Shown here piece by piece: positions 1 through 10,862 of a stretch of 27,500 nucleotides of DNA. The notes under the pieces are model-generated. The model had not been told where the DNA came from and searched no databases. It was given only the letters and a program-made list of their open reading frames with translations. Both the position numbers and the translations under genes were made by a program. Position 1 is the stretch's first letter. Each line of letters opens with the position of its first letter. This DNA is from Bigelowiella natans CCMP2755 (Eukaryota > Cercozoa > Chlorarachniophyceae): assembly GCA_000320545.1 (NCBI GenBank), contig ADNK01001432.1:1-27500 (forward strand). Direction: 5' to 3'.

Positions 1-92
1 CTTAACAGCGCGACTGCTGTAGTAGTACCAATGTCCACTGCTTGAGGTCAAGGATGGCAGGACACCCAGAAGTAATCGTCAGCTTTTCCCTA

Positions 93-114
93 AGATGATG
101 ACGACGACGACGAC

Positions 115-147
<33 letters not shown>

Positions 148-162
148 AGCATTGGCGACGAT

Positions 163-201
<39 letters not shown>

Positions 202-216
202 AGAGTGAGAGAGAGA
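93..216. repeat. compound microsatellite (GAT/GAC)n, (CA)n, (GA)n
   Basis: GAT/GAC triplets run from about 93 to 147, CA dinucleotides from about 163 to 199, then GA dinucleotides to about 216, where the G tracts begin. Confidence 0.95.
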
Positions 217-246
217 GGGGGGGGTGGGGGGGTGGGGGGGTGGGGG
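217..246 (+). repeat. G-tract array, predicted G-quadruplex
   Basis: Four G runs of 8, 7, 7 and 5 bases are each separated by a single T. This meets the usual G-quadruplex rule (four runs of at least three G with short loops) with very short loops, so a stable parallel quadruplex on the + strand is expected. The function is unknown; it sits in a gene-free stretch. Confidence 0.85.
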
Positions 247-566
247 AGAAAGAGGGATGAACAGAGGGGAGGGAGAGAGGGAGAGGGAGGAAAGGGAGCA
301 GTGTTCTTCATTTTTCCATCCTCTTCTTTCTTCTCTCTTCTTATCATAATTAAGCTCTCAGCGATCTAAGTTGTGTGCGTGCTTGCTGTATGTGCATCCA
401 TCCTAGTCGTTGCTTCTTCTGCTACTATTTGCTGCTGCTGCTGCTGCTGCACACCAAAATGGGGTGAGGGAGAGAAAGTAGACAAGACCGCACAGAGCCG
501 CGAAGACAAGCACCTCCTCAAATACTGTGGGGTCGTGCACAAACTTGCCCCTGATGGGCTGGGAGG

Positions 567-653
567 TGATGATGATGATGATGATGATGATGACGATGAT
601 GATGATGAGAATGAAGGAGATTAAGATGATGATGATGATGATGATGATGATGA
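567..653. repeat. (GAT)n microsatellite, two blocks
   Basis: GAT triplets fill about 567-608 and 625-653, separated by a short interruption. Confidence 0.95.
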
Positions 654-778
654 AAAGGAGAGACACAGAGTAATGAACATAGTAGTAGCTGAAGCAATGA
701 CAATTAGACCACGTCCGTGAGGTAGTACAAAGGATTAAGGTGGCTACAATCATTTGCATGGCTAGGGAAGGCTTGTTG

Positions 779-813
779 GTGTGTTTGTGTGTGTGTGAGT
801 GTGTGTGTGTGTG
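779..813. repeat. (GT)n microsatellite, imperfect
   Basis: GT dinucleotide run with two interruptions. Confidence 0.95.
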
Positions 814-1080
814 CTTGTTTTCTCTTGCTGTAGTCTCCTCCTCCCCCTCCCCCCGTCTTCTTTTTCTTCTTGGTTCACTACCTTTTTGGTGCTGGAGGAG
901 TCACGAATGAAGTCATCGATTTCTCGCGACTAGAAGAAGAAAAATATGGTGATGGTGAAAGAGAAGATGAAAACTACAAGCACTACAGCAACCATAACAA
1001 AGATATATGCTGATAAAATATCAGCACCGTTGGTCAATTAATTGCGGACGTAATCGGTAGTCTCATTATCAACATCCATC

Positions 1081-1107
1081 GATGATGATGATGATGATGA
1101 TGATGAT
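1081..1107. repeat. (GAT)n microsatellite
   Basis: About nine GAT triplets, followed by a CTT/TTC-rich stretch. Confidence 0.95.
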
Positions 1108-1248
1108 CTCTTCTCTTCTTCTTCTTCTTTTTGTTGTTCTCACCATATGGGTAGCTGTCTCCTGGGTGGGATAATCGTTCCAGAACATTCGCACACCAGA
1201 CGCTAGGCCCAACTCAACTCTGACAATCGTATGAGGAGGCAATATTAT

Positions 1249-1250
<2 letters not shown>

Positions 1251-1286
<36 letters not shown>
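1251..1286. repeat. (AT)n microsatellite
   Basis: Perfect AT dinucleotide run of about 36 nt. Confidence 0.95.
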
Positions 1287-1288
<2 letters not shown>

Positions 1289-1370
1289 TTTAACATTGCA
1301 GTACGTACATTTAAACCCCCCTCAAGTAGTAGTATTAACTTGTGGCTATATGATAAAGCTTGAATTGCTC

Positions 1371-2266
1371 TTAGAAACGAGGTAATGACCCGTAGTTTGA
1401 GGTAGCTTCAGCGTTCTCCTCCTCCTCAGCTCTCTTGCTGCCGAAACGACCCTTTCCCTTATGAATGTCGTCAATTTGAGATCATCAGGTGGTGGTAGGG
1501 AGATCGATGAGGATGAAAAGAGGAGCAGAAGGAGGAGCACGTGACACAACCAATACTGGGCAGGGATAGAGGCAAACCTGTTTCTTTCTGCCATCGTTTG
1601 GAGTTCGCACATGGGAAGTCAAGAGGTCGACCTTTGATAGGAACACCATTAGCATTGTCGCATGCATCACTCAGTTTTTTCGTCAGCATTTCATGCAGCA
1701 GCGCTTCGAGGGACGTGGGAGGTATGAGGTCGCGCGGGGGTGGGTATAGGAGATAAGAACGTGATGACGATGATGATAATGATGATGATGATGATGAAGT
1801 ATTTGATTTTGTTTTCAAGTGACATACCAGATTGAAGTCCTCCTTTATGGATGGCGAAGAGAAACTGCGCAACATTGTAGATTTTTATAAGATATAGGGA
1901 TGATTGTCACATTGATTGTGAGCATTATTTAGTGTTGGCGTACATGCTGAAGTAGCTCCATTGACCCTTGTCGTCAAGGTACTGAATGTTAGAAAATAAT
2001 AATACGCAAACTGATCTTGGGATCAACAGTAATTGGGTACGTTTTTTGCCATAAATCTGTAATTATACATCTTGGAGCTAACGAATCACGACGAGTTATG
2101 AAGTTGATGCGTTGTGTGTGTGCGTTCGTGTGTTGGCACCGAAACAAACTGGCATTCATGGGTCTTGCCGGCAGGTACTGGCCGTTCACACTCTAAGCGC
2201 ACAGCGTCGGTGTCTAGATACACCGCTAGGAGAATCAGTGGAAGACACAGGAACGTGTACAATATC
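1371..2266 (-). CDS. tentative small multi-exon gene, product unknown, 5' end not found
   Basis: Product not recognised. A chain of short exons keeps one reading frame: 2150-2266, 2041-2077, 1944-1981, 1828-1864, 1578-1631 and 1371-1457 (stop at 1371-1373). The first seen exon follows a good acceptor (CTTCTCAG). It encodes a hydrophobic stretch (LYTFLCLPLILLAVYL) and then a segment with two cysteines, suggesting a membrane or secreted protein. The clearest parts are the exon with YLDDKGQWSYFS, which has TTCTAAC plus an AG acceptor upstream, the strong donor GTATGT after KEDFNL, and the basic then acidic C-terminus (GRKKQGKGRFGSKRAEEEE) ending in LPRF. Splice phases agree throughout, but such short exons can be joined in several ways. 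The start codon must lie upstream of 2266, since no in-frame ATG opens the first exon. The intron at 1632-1827 holds a GAT microsatellite. I am fairly sure something is encoded here, less sure of the exact joins. Confidence 0.38.
1762..1797. repeat. (GAT)n microsatellite
   Basis: GAT triplet run with small interruptions, inside the putative intron of the tentative minus-strand gene. Confidence 0.9.
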
Positions 2267-3178
2267 CTGAGAAGCAAACAGCAGCAGCAGCATGTATGCT
2301 GATAATTGGCGACGTATAGAGAGGAGCGGAGAGGAGAGGGGAATGGCGGGTATCTAAAACAATCTGGAAGCTAGCTCGCTCAATCTAACTTCCAATTGTA
2401 TCTCAGAGGAAATTTTGAACAGACTCTCAGTGAATTGTGGCCGCCTTTTCTTTTTTCCTCGAGGTCGAAGGGGTAGCAGTAGTATCATGGTAGTTGTAGC
2501 ATTGACAGGGTGCATCTACAGGACGACACACAAAGCCGCTCCATTCTTTCCACGCTCCCTCAACAAGCTAGAAACTACCTGGACAAATCTTTACGCGTAG
2601 TAGTTTTGGATTTATTCTCCCCCATGCTGCACCAATTACGGGATTGCAGTGCCGTACGAGAGGGGCGGGGCGATGATCGGAGGAAAATGAGTTTGTCGCA
2701 CATTGCGAACCCCCATCATTTCTCTTATAATTTGCTATTAATATAATTTGAAACGATTCCAGCAAAATTTGATGTCGCTGAATAAAATCCATGCTGAATT
2801 TTCATCTTGAGTCAAAACAGATTAATTTCGACTGAAAAATCATGTCGCAATCGTTAGACAACCTATATTAGAAGACAGCCTTCATGACCGGAGATATGAG
2901 CGGAATAATTCTCCGAAATGGCGTCTGGCAGCTCACATGAAGAGAAAGCGAAGGTACCGCCTTCCATCCCCACGGTTAAAAATATATTTCATGAAACCGT
3001 TCGATAATTTGAATGTATTTGAATATCTGAATCTTAAATCATTCTTTTCCCCTGCACCTCGATAGTACTTAATTGTATATCAACACTCCTCATGGTCGGA
3101 AGTGCATGATGATTTTTGGAAGAGATTACACATACATGCCGTTTTTCCATGGACTGATACATACAGGATACCGATAGA
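2267..3178. other. spacer, no supported gene
   Basis: It may hold the missing first exon of the minus-strand gene and the promoter of CGR1. A minus-strand ATG near 2517 opens a 50-codon frame rich in Lys/Arg, but no donor in it gives the right phase for the exon at 2266. Nothing else stands out. Confidence 0.5.
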
Positions 3179-3831
3179 ATGGCAGTAGAGAATACGGGAG
3201 ATGATAAGAACTTGGTAAAGCTGACAGCATCCATATCAGCAACGAAGAGAATATGGAAGCAACGACCAATTAAAAGGTAGGCCCACCAGATTAGTCAATA
3301 ATAGAAATGCACTATGCAATTGTTTTCTTAAAATTTAGAGGAGATTCGAGCTGAAGTCGTAAATATTGTTACTATTGCCAGAACATCGGCCGATAAGCGG
3401 AAAAATAGAGCATCGGAGTGGGAAAAAAGGAAGCGTAAGCGCGAATTAACACGGGAAACTAAAAGGAAGCAGGCCCTCTACATTTCGAAAATAAAAGCAG
3501 AAAGAGCGGTGAGTGAGATTCGTAATTGTTTCTGAGAAATATAAGAGAAGTAACCCAAAAAATATGTGTTTGCACGGTCCAACCTCAAAATGCTTACACA
3601 CGCTCCATTGCGCAGCCACACGGGCACAGATAGAATACGTAATATGTACACGTATGCGTGTTCGTAATGTATGCATAAACATCATTTCAGGAGGAGCGGA
3701 GAAAGCGAGAACAGAGACGAAAGTATAAAGAAGAACAGCAACGGAAAAACGAGATTGTGCAAGTAATCAAGGACCCTATGAAAATTAAAAAAATGAAGAA
3801 GAAACACTTGCGATTCATCCAAAAGAGATGA
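3179..3831 (+). CDS. CGR1: Cgr1/CCDC86-family rRNA-processing protein
   Basis: Exons 3179-3276, 3382-3508 and 3691-3831 give a 121-residue protein, close to the roughly 120 residues of yeast Cgr1. The family acts in the nucleolus in maturation of the large ribosomal subunit. The N-terminal part has the Trp/basic motif (KRIWKQRPIKR, split by intron 1). The middle is a long Lys/Arg/Glu-rich helix with a second Trp (SEWEKRKRKRE). The C-terminus carries the family signature NEIVQVIKDPMKIKKMKKKH and ends in IQKR. The acceptor of intron 1 (GCCAG at 3377-3381) was chosen because it alone restores the frame; the nearer TTTAG at 3334-3338 does not. The introns are 105 and 182 nt with GT-AG ends. The ATG at 3179 is the only in-frame start before the Trp motif. 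It is convergent with the DUF1350 gene downstream. Confidence 0.9.
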
Positions 3832-4382
3832 TAGGGAAAAATGATTGTACGATTATAGTTGCGAAATATGTGGTGTAGAATCGACGTATGTATTGCATGC
3901 CTGTGTTATGATAATACAATCCTCACGAGAGTCGGTAGCTTGTCGATCACACGTCATGCATGTGGCCTATGATTAGTTTATCTACTCTAGCATATACAAG
4001 ATAGCGTACCACCGCTATCAGGAGATGTGTGACATGGCATACTTTTCGCTTTCAAAGAAATACGAAGTTACATGCAATACATAACACCATGTGTGCTGCT
4101 CAGTCCGCGCGTAATAACTCATTGTTCAAATGCGCAATGAGTCCGTGCTTCCTCGATGCAATGGCTGCAGCTATGTATCTTTTAAGTATTACACATCATG
4201 CATTTTACATAATAATCTGACGTGCTTACGTGCACGTGTACAATTGGTAGATATACGGTGCGTACTACAGCGAAAATTTCAGTCACCATCATGTGGTCCA
4301 TCGTGGATGCTTATAATTTAGCCTACACGCTAGTAGCAGTGCAGCATAGCGAGATAATGGCTGCAAAACGTCATCGGTTTCT
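3832..4382. other. spacer between two convergent genes
   Basis: It should hold the 3' untranslated regions of CGR1 (+) and the DUF1350 gene (-). Frames in it have no recognisable features. Confidence 0.6.
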
Positions 4383-6890
4383 TTACTTCTTCTCAATAGA
4401 ATCAGAGTCATCTTCTTCCTTTATCGCAGTTGCTTCATTTAACTCATCATTAATAAAATTCTGCGTTAATAGTTCAAAGAGCACAATTAGATCAGTGAGG
4501 TTACTCGGTGACAGCCACCAACAGGCAATCTTACACGGAAGTACCAATATTTCCGAAGATAGGCCATTAGCTTCAACTAATAGGTTCTCTCGAAATTCAT
4601 CTCTGCAACAAAGCAGCAGGGTGAATCATGGATGATGATGTAAGGGTTTTATGACAAATTATTTTACTTAAACTGGGCGACTCTTGAAGGGACGAGAAGG
4701 TCCAACGGGTTTTCAAACAAAACGTCCTTTGTCAAATAGTGACAACGAAGGCAATTTCAGGCCGTTAGGTTATCGCTTCTTCACCAATAAGATTACTGCA
4801 CGGTGGCTAGCTACCTGTGCGCAAGGTGTGACATGTGTCCCCGTGAGTACTTTTTGCACGTAGGGAACCTTCTCCTCTCCTTCGCTAAAAATGCTGCTTA
4901 TTATCTCCGTTTCCTGGTCAAATTAGAGTGAGCAAAGATGAGTCATTTATCGTTTAATTTTCTCTGAAGGCGCACTCGTAGTGCTCCTCTTACGTCGATT
5001 GAATCGTCCTCAAACTTCACCAAAAGAGTAGATAGAACACCGTACCCAGCCTTCGCGCCCTAGGAGGAGTTCATTTCGTTATGATTTAAGGGTCAAGAAT
5101 CATGCGGCTATTAAATGCTTTGCCGACCACCATCGCCGCTACCTGTTGGATTTCAGGCGTTGTGGGAGTGAACTCCGACACACCGTCAGCTATCTTCTCG
5201 AACAAACCGGGGAGCTGGTCAAGCGGGGAAAGGCCCTGCTGCAGGAACGGCAGAATCTCATTGCTGTAGATCGGTGGAAGCAATCCTGGCGCAAGAGCAA
5301 AAACGACCCAGTTGTGTGAGACCCCAGAGGTACAAAGAATCCTGATACTACTACTACTACTACAACAACAACAACAACTACTGCTACTACTACTACTGCC
5401 GGCTTTTAATCAGTAGGATGAGCTACTACCTGTCTTTCCTAGGGATTCCGCATTGCGAAGAAAGAACTGAACCTCTTCTATAGCTGAGCGCAGCACCGGG
5501 CCTTGGCTACTACTAGACCTACCCGTCAGCTGCAGCGCAAGGGGTGTTACCTGCAGTATTTAAGCGGAAAACGATGTCATCACATGTGGCGTTGTCTTCC
5601 ACGCAAACAGGCGACTCAAAATAGCCACAACAATCGTTTTTGAATCCTCCATTGAAGGTACAAGGAGGAAGGCGGCATGGCTACCAGCTGCTCGAATGCC
5701 GGGATTGCATCTTTCACAGGCTTATTATTGAATGAAACAAGGATGTTCGCCTTTCGCTCGAAGCTCTCTTGCCTGCATAGATTTATACATTGACCATCGG
5801 TGCGAAGCTCAGTTGTGAATAAGACGCGAAGAGAATGGTGATGGGACTTACTCTGTTAGATTTGTTGAAAGGAGAACGTTGAGAAGTGAGCCACAGCTAT
5901 GGCCCATTCCGATCACAGGCTGAACACCATACTCTGAAACAGAATGAGAGGGAAGCATGAGCGTGAATGGCTTCTTGGTCATTCTCTTCATCGGAAGCAG
6001 CAGTAGCAGCAGCCTGTACCTTGGGATAGAGAGCTGTACACAAGGTTATTCTCCGCGATTATGGATCGGCAAGTGGACAAGTAGTCGAAGTCCAGCTGGT
6101 AGGGTGTGGCGACTACAACGTGGCCTTGAGCTGAGAGACTCTCTAGGATATATCTATACCACTGAGAATGCAACAAGAAGATGCAGTACGATGTGTGTGA
6201 ATGAACCGTGACACTTAAAAAAAAAAAATCATCTGCAGATCACTGCTGCACAATTTTGACGTATTTTGTCCGCTACCTGTTGTGGTGCTGCACCAACGAA
6301 AGCACCTCCGAGGAAGAAGATGAAGCTCTTTGGGGTTCCCTCCGGCCTGAAAATATTCATTCGAACAATTAGGTTGCCATCTTGGAAGAGCTGTGCTTCT
6401 TCCTCGCCATCTTGCACCTCAATATGTAGGATTCGCTAATTTTGCTCCATTTCCCGTTGATTCCAATTCCAGTGAAAATGTTCTGCAAGGATGATCGATC
6501 CCTCCCGAGAGAGGACCTATATTCATACGAGGTGAAATTGAGTTCCAGGGGGGCTCAACATGGGATGTTTGTAAAACGTGTGTTCTATCCATACCTTGTG
6601 GTGAAGCGACCTCTACCTCCTGAATTTGGGGGTCTCTGGAACATCATCCTCGCATGTTCATGAACCTGCTTCCCAAAAGCGAAGTTCTTCGAATCCGAAC
6701 CACGCCGATTATACATTGATGAGTGCATTAGTCCGGAGCCGCCTCGGCTTCGGCGGGCATTCGTAGCGAGCACTTGCGTGATTTTACTCCTCGAAGAATC
6801 CTTAAGCTCCACGTAGTACAAGAACACTCCCGCGATGGTAAGGCATATTGCCAGAAGGAGAGGCGGATGAATGACCCGTGGCAGCTGCAT
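4383..6890 (-). CDS. DUF1350 alpha/beta-hydrolase, probably plastid-targeted
   Basis: Twelve exons: 6595-6890, 6418-6516, 6277-6346, 6020-6161, 5852-5933, 5685-5772, 5430-5550, 5143-5285, 4994-5059, 4815-4913, 4668-4726, 4383-4602. Every junction is GT-AG and in phase, giving 494 residues. DUF1350 is a cyanobacterial and plant-plastid family of serine-hydrolase fold; its substrate is not established. Seen: WSKISESYIL, the FLGGAFVGAAPQ loop (about 143-154), the VVVATPYQLDFD strand, nucleophile elbow GHSCG with Ser215, the SFNNKP segment, LDQLPGLFEKIADGVSEFTP, LLVKFEDDSIDE (acid near 369), and THVTP with candidate catalytic His396. The N-terminus has a hydrophobic stretch (residues 10-27) followed by Arg/Ser-rich sequence, like a signal peptide plus transit peptide. 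The C-terminus is an acidic tail. An upstream in-frame ATG at 6977 would add 29 residues; 6890 is preferred because it places the signal-like segment at the N-terminus. Confidence 0.9.
5347..5398. repeat. (ACT)n/(ACA)n trinucleotide repeat in an intron
   Basis: ACT triplets, then ACA triplets, then ACT again, lying wholly inside the intron 5286-5429 of the DUF1350 gene. Confidence 0.9.
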
Positions 6891-7243
6891 CTGGGAGGAG
6901 AAGAGGAGTGCTGGCCACGAATGTAGGAGAAGAGGTTCGACCTTCGAACAACAAACACTTTGAAGGACGCTTAGCATAAATGCCCTTCATTTTTGTTTGA
7001 AATGATTCATTTTTGTCGGTCGCCAGGATGATCTTTCGGCATGTGATACCCAGGCCAATTTCGTACTACGACAAGCAGTAGAATCACCGATGTCGCTGTG
7101 GTGAAAGCGAGTACGACTGAGTCGGTTACCAAAAGAGATACACACACACTTGGCCTAAGGAATCAATCGCTCGTGAAGTGGACACAAAGGCGGAGGAGGC
7201 GTTCCCCTCCCCCAGCCATCTCTCAGCCCTACCAAGTCGCAAC
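6891..7243. promoter_or_regulatory. shared divergent promoter region
   Basis: These 353 bases separate the start of the DUF1350 gene (-) from the start of the lipase gene (+), so both promoters must overlap here unless 5' introns exist. I see no clear TATA box or palindromic operator. Confidence 0.5.
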
Positions 7244-8493
7244 ATGCTCCCTTTACAGATATCGCGGGGAAAACAACCGCGTTTCTGCAAGGGTCGGGTT
7301 TATTCGTTGGTTGGCCTGTCGCTACTGGTAATATATATTGCAGCAGTCTCTCGGCCATCTGCACAGGATCAACAGCAGCATTTGGGCTCTTCTTATTTTT
7401 CTTGCTGCTCAAGACGGAATTATGCCGAGTTGCTCGAAGATATTCCCCAATGCTGCTCCGGTCAGACGTACGCCAAGCTCTTTTCAGATTCAACTCGCGA
7501 AGTTGCAAGGGAGCAAACGGAAGAGGTTCGTGGATGGAAGGGCGAGGTTCGTCGATGCTTCGAAGAGACAGCAGGACGAGAGGCCATGAAGCAGCTAAAC
7601 GATAAATATGCGTTAAATAGTGCTCGCTTGTCGCACATTATATACGGAGATGAATTTGGCGAAAAGGAGATGACGCAGCATGACACTTCGAATCTGACCA
7701 GCCCTGAAGGCTTGGCCATCATTTATGCGAACAATCCAAGTGGCGCACACGTGCCCCTGTTCACGATAAGCAAGGCAGAGAATACCCTGTTTCTAACGTT
7801 TAGGGGCACCAAAACCATTATTGACTGGCTGATTGACTTTGGTGCGGGTAGGCGATGGCTTGATGAGTTGGGTGTTTATTGCCATGGAGGCATGTGCAAC
7901 ATCCTCTGTGACGGCAGTAAATCCGACACTTTGAACCATATATCACAGAAAATACTCAACGAACTTGAAAATACAGAAGTTATTGATACATTGGTGGTGA
8001 CTGGGCATTCCTTGGGTGGGGGATACGCCCTGATCGCTGCTGCATGTTTCCTGGGAGAAAACAGATTCCAGACATTGAGAAGTAGGCTGAAGGGAAACAT
8101 ACTTCTTCGTACATTCGGTGCACCACAAGCCATGGGTGTACCTGAATACAGCATTAAAAAACCCTGGTGGAGAGAACTTCAGAGAAACGCAGTTAACTAT
8201 GTTTACAATGACGATCTTGTCCCTCGGCTTTCAACTCCATCCTGGATCCTGGGGGTAGTAATAGCAAATCGTTGATCACATGATACGCCATCGCCTTCAC
8301 CTCTGTTTTTCGCCAACATACCACCAGACGATTCCTGACATAGCGATCGACCGAATGAAAAGGCATGGCACTGTTCTTCTTCTAATGGAATGGATGGTAC
8401 AAACCAATACACCCTTGACAAATGAGCAACCGGTCGCAATTATCGATCGTCTGGATTTGACTAGGCGCCTTATGTTTTCAATATCCTGATGTA

Positions 8494-8533
<40 letters not shown>

Positions 8534-10023
8534 TGTGTAGCTGGCGCTCAGGCCTGAAAATGTAGTTTCTTGGGCAAGGAACGCATTAATGAAGCACAAG
8601 ACTCTTTACTTTTCTTTTCAGCCTGTGGGAAGAGTCGTGTTTCTCTCCCAGAGCAAAATAGATAATCCTCAGGTAGGTATAACGTTGCTTTACCAGCGTG
8701 CTGAAAAGTCATTTTTATAATTATGTGGTGAAATACACCTGATGGTCGTTTGTTCAATGTGCAGGTTCTTCCAGGATTTCTTCCGAAAGACTCTGACCTT
8801 CATGTGTTTCTTGCTGCTGGAAGGGGAACATTCAAAACAGGGTGTTTGCCTGGCAAGGTATTAGATGCGAAGGATGTGTTAGGATGGTTTCCTTACCAAC
8901 CCGACAGCGTCATTCGAGATCATTTCCCTGGTCTCTATGTTCAAGCCATCGAGCTCTACGATAAATGGATTACTGAATCGACGAATCTGCATGTAAGAAC
9001 GCCTTGTCTTTGTGTCTCTCATGCCGCCTCTCGCAAGGCTTATGCTATGACAAATCCGTCCAGGTGAATGTGTCCTACGGCAAGCTCAACAATATTATCA
9101 AGATGCAAGCCGGGCGGTATTTTAAAGAGGATTTCGTGCTGCAAGGAGCATCTGCACGAGTGCTGTATTTCAAAATCATAAACGATGGCGACTGGGGTAT
9201 CAGCGCTAATAACCTAGGTGACAATGATTCCAAATCACCAAAAATCGATATATTGAGCTTATGTTTATTTCGGGTTAGGTGGGAGATATGATATGTGCAA
9301 TGCTACCGTGACCCAATCCATTCCTAAGCAGAAGCTCGATGACAGCAATTTGATGTCGTTTTCGCAAATGGAATACAATATCAAGCGTACGGTGTCTTTT
9401 ATAGTAGACAAGAAGAAGCCGTATTTTTTCGACTCCTTCAAGGTTAATAGTGGCGATTTGATCGAGGTAGTAATTCAACCAAGAAGGAAGACCAATATCA
9501 GCCTTATTGCTGGAATGAGAAACTTCGTATGCGACTTCGAACCATATCCTAATGATGTCCTCATGGAGCAAGATGACAAGAAGTTACAGGTACATAAGCC
9601 TCTCTAAAATAGTTTTAATGCTGGTCCATAATCTTTTATAATAATCAGGAAATCTTTCGCACGTTCTCCAAAGGCGAATCCGCTATTGATCTACACAGTG
9701 ATGAGTTTGAAGAATTATTTATGGCCTTTTATCCCGATCCGAACGATTACAAATTCATTGTGTCCAAGGCTCGACGAGCAGGTCAACTCCATGGCTGTCC
9801 TAAATGCGGCAATGAAGTCCTAGGTGGAACTACAGCAGAGTATGAAGATTTTAAAAATTATCTTCTGCGCCTCCGTGATGGCCCAGCACTGCCGAAGAAT
9901 GTGTCGATTTGGATAGAGAAAGTCATGGGTAAACGCTACCGTGATCTATTCTATGGCACGACTACTGGTGCTAAGGCTGACCACGAGCCACCACGAAGAA
10001 GGATTTTACGATGGCGACTGTAG
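7244..10023 (+). CDS. lipase class 3 family protein with a long C-terminal extension
   Basis: Exons 7244-8254, 8622-8672, 8765-8992, 9064-9217, 9279-9589 and 9649-10023 give 709 residues with all phases matching. Lipase_3 proteins hydrolyse acylglycerols or phospholipids. Seen: strand motif LFLTFRGTKTIIDW, nucleophile elbow GHSLGGGYA (Ser256), the NDDLVPRL acid motif (Asp324), and candidate His407 in RDHFPGLY, which lies in exon 3 after two introns. Residues about 27-43 (YSLVGLSLLVIYIAAVS) form a signal anchor or signal peptide, so the enzyme should enter the secretory or complex-plastid route. After the lipase domain, roughly 280 residues form a beta-rich region and then a segment with one CPKC pair that I do not recognise. 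The ATG at 7244 was chosen because the frame upstream opens only with GTG. Intron 1 (367 nt) holds a GT microsatellite. Confidence 0.9.
8496..8538. repeat. (GT)n microsatellite in lipase intron 1
   Basis: A GT run with one TT interruption near its end, within intron 8255-8621. Confidence 0.95.
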
Positions 10024-10320
10024 TCATACTACCATACTGATATACTACACATGACTATCTATGTGTATCTAGATGCTGTGCAAAATAACACAGCAGTCAT
10101 CCAGTATACCAGCGTCTAGCGCTTGATTTAAAATATAGATTTTGGTGCGGATCAGATCAAATGATTGACGGTGCAGCACTTGCGTGCGGCCGTAGCGTGT
10201 GAGTGCATTAGATTTGTTCCAGCTGACAGTACCGCGCAACAGTGGGATATATAGCGTACGGCTTGGTAATTGCTTGAGATGCATGTCAGAAAGACGGATA
10301 CGATGTAATGAATCAAATCA

Positions 10321-10359
10321 AATTTGTTCAATGGTCATCCTCATGTACGTAGCTGTGCA
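10321..10359 (+). repeat. dispersed repeat copy 1
   Basis: It matches 22571-22605 at about 33 of 35 aligned bases apart from one 4-base gap and a few substitutions, starting AATTTGTTCAAT and ending AGCTGTGC. Both copies are in spacers. Confidence 0.6.
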
Positions 10360-10820
10360 ATAATGCGTGTGTTATGCATTTTAGTATGTGTATGCGTATG
10401 CAACGAGTCATAAACAATATACGAAAATTCAAGTAGGTAAATGGCTACGTACGGATTGATACATCCGCGTCGTCATCAGTTAGCGTAGCCCTGCTCCTGC
10501 GCCGCATATGTCCGTGCAGTCGCATAAATAATGATCTGCACGGTATATGTAGTGGTATTTTTTTTTTTTTTAAATAAACCACCGCTGATGTATAGATGAG
10601 ATGATGCGATGCGATGTGCGTGCGTGTCGTGTACGTACATGGCGATGCATGCATGATGCAAGTATACAAGCTGTGACGATGCGTGCATTAGTAAGTAAGC
10701 GATGCGCACGCGGTAGCGCGTGAACTAATTACGCTATGCGGCTGATGAACGATACAGCTTGCATAGACTATGACAAACAACACATAGACGACATCTTACA
10801 ATATTTTTAGCTGTGTTTAT

Positions 10821-10821
<1 letters not shown>

Positions 10822-10857
<36 letters not shown>
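10822..10857. repeat. (AT)n microsatellite
   Basis: Uninterrupted AT dinucleotide run. Confidence 0.95.

Positions 10858-10862
<5 letters not shown>

Larger units (their letters stand above)
1..1370. other. microsatellite-rich spacer without a visible gene
   Basis: Most of this stretch is simple sequence: GAT/GAC trinucleotides, CA and GT dinucleotides, long G tracts, CTG and AT runs. The open frames across it encode only homopolymers (poly-His, poly-Ser, poly-Asp, poly-Ile) read from these repeats, so I do not regard them as genes. No splice-linked coding exon with ordinary amino acid composition was found. Confidence 0.7.

Noticed and set aside
90-347. Minus-strand frame with poly-Ser and poly-Pro
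   Set aside because: Its composition comes entirely from GAT, CA and G-tract repeats read in one frame; no motif or splice context.
403-759. Minus-strand frame with poly-Ile that looks like a membrane protein
   Set aside because: The hydrophobic runs are GAT repeats read as ATC; not a real helix pattern.
1925-1981. Ending the tentative gene at the TAA after YLDDKGQWSYFSMYANTK
   Set aside because: Possible, but a donor (GTACGC) inside this exon lets the frame go on through three more exons with matching phases and a protein-like C-terminus, so the longer model is preferred with low confidence.
4222-4635. Plus-strand frame of 137 codons
   Set aside because: It is the shadow of the last DUF1350 exon, whose minus-strand frame fits splice phases and the family end.
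6229-6417. Reading the DUF1350 region as one continuous exon from about 6435 to 6277
   Set aside because: That reading does not match the phase of exon 1. Splicing out 6347-6417 restores both phase and the family motif before FLGGAFVG.
7178-7243. Extension of the lipase start to the GTG at 7178
   Set aside because: Nuclear genes start at ATG as a rule; the first in-frame ATG (7244) leaves a normal signal-like N-terminus.
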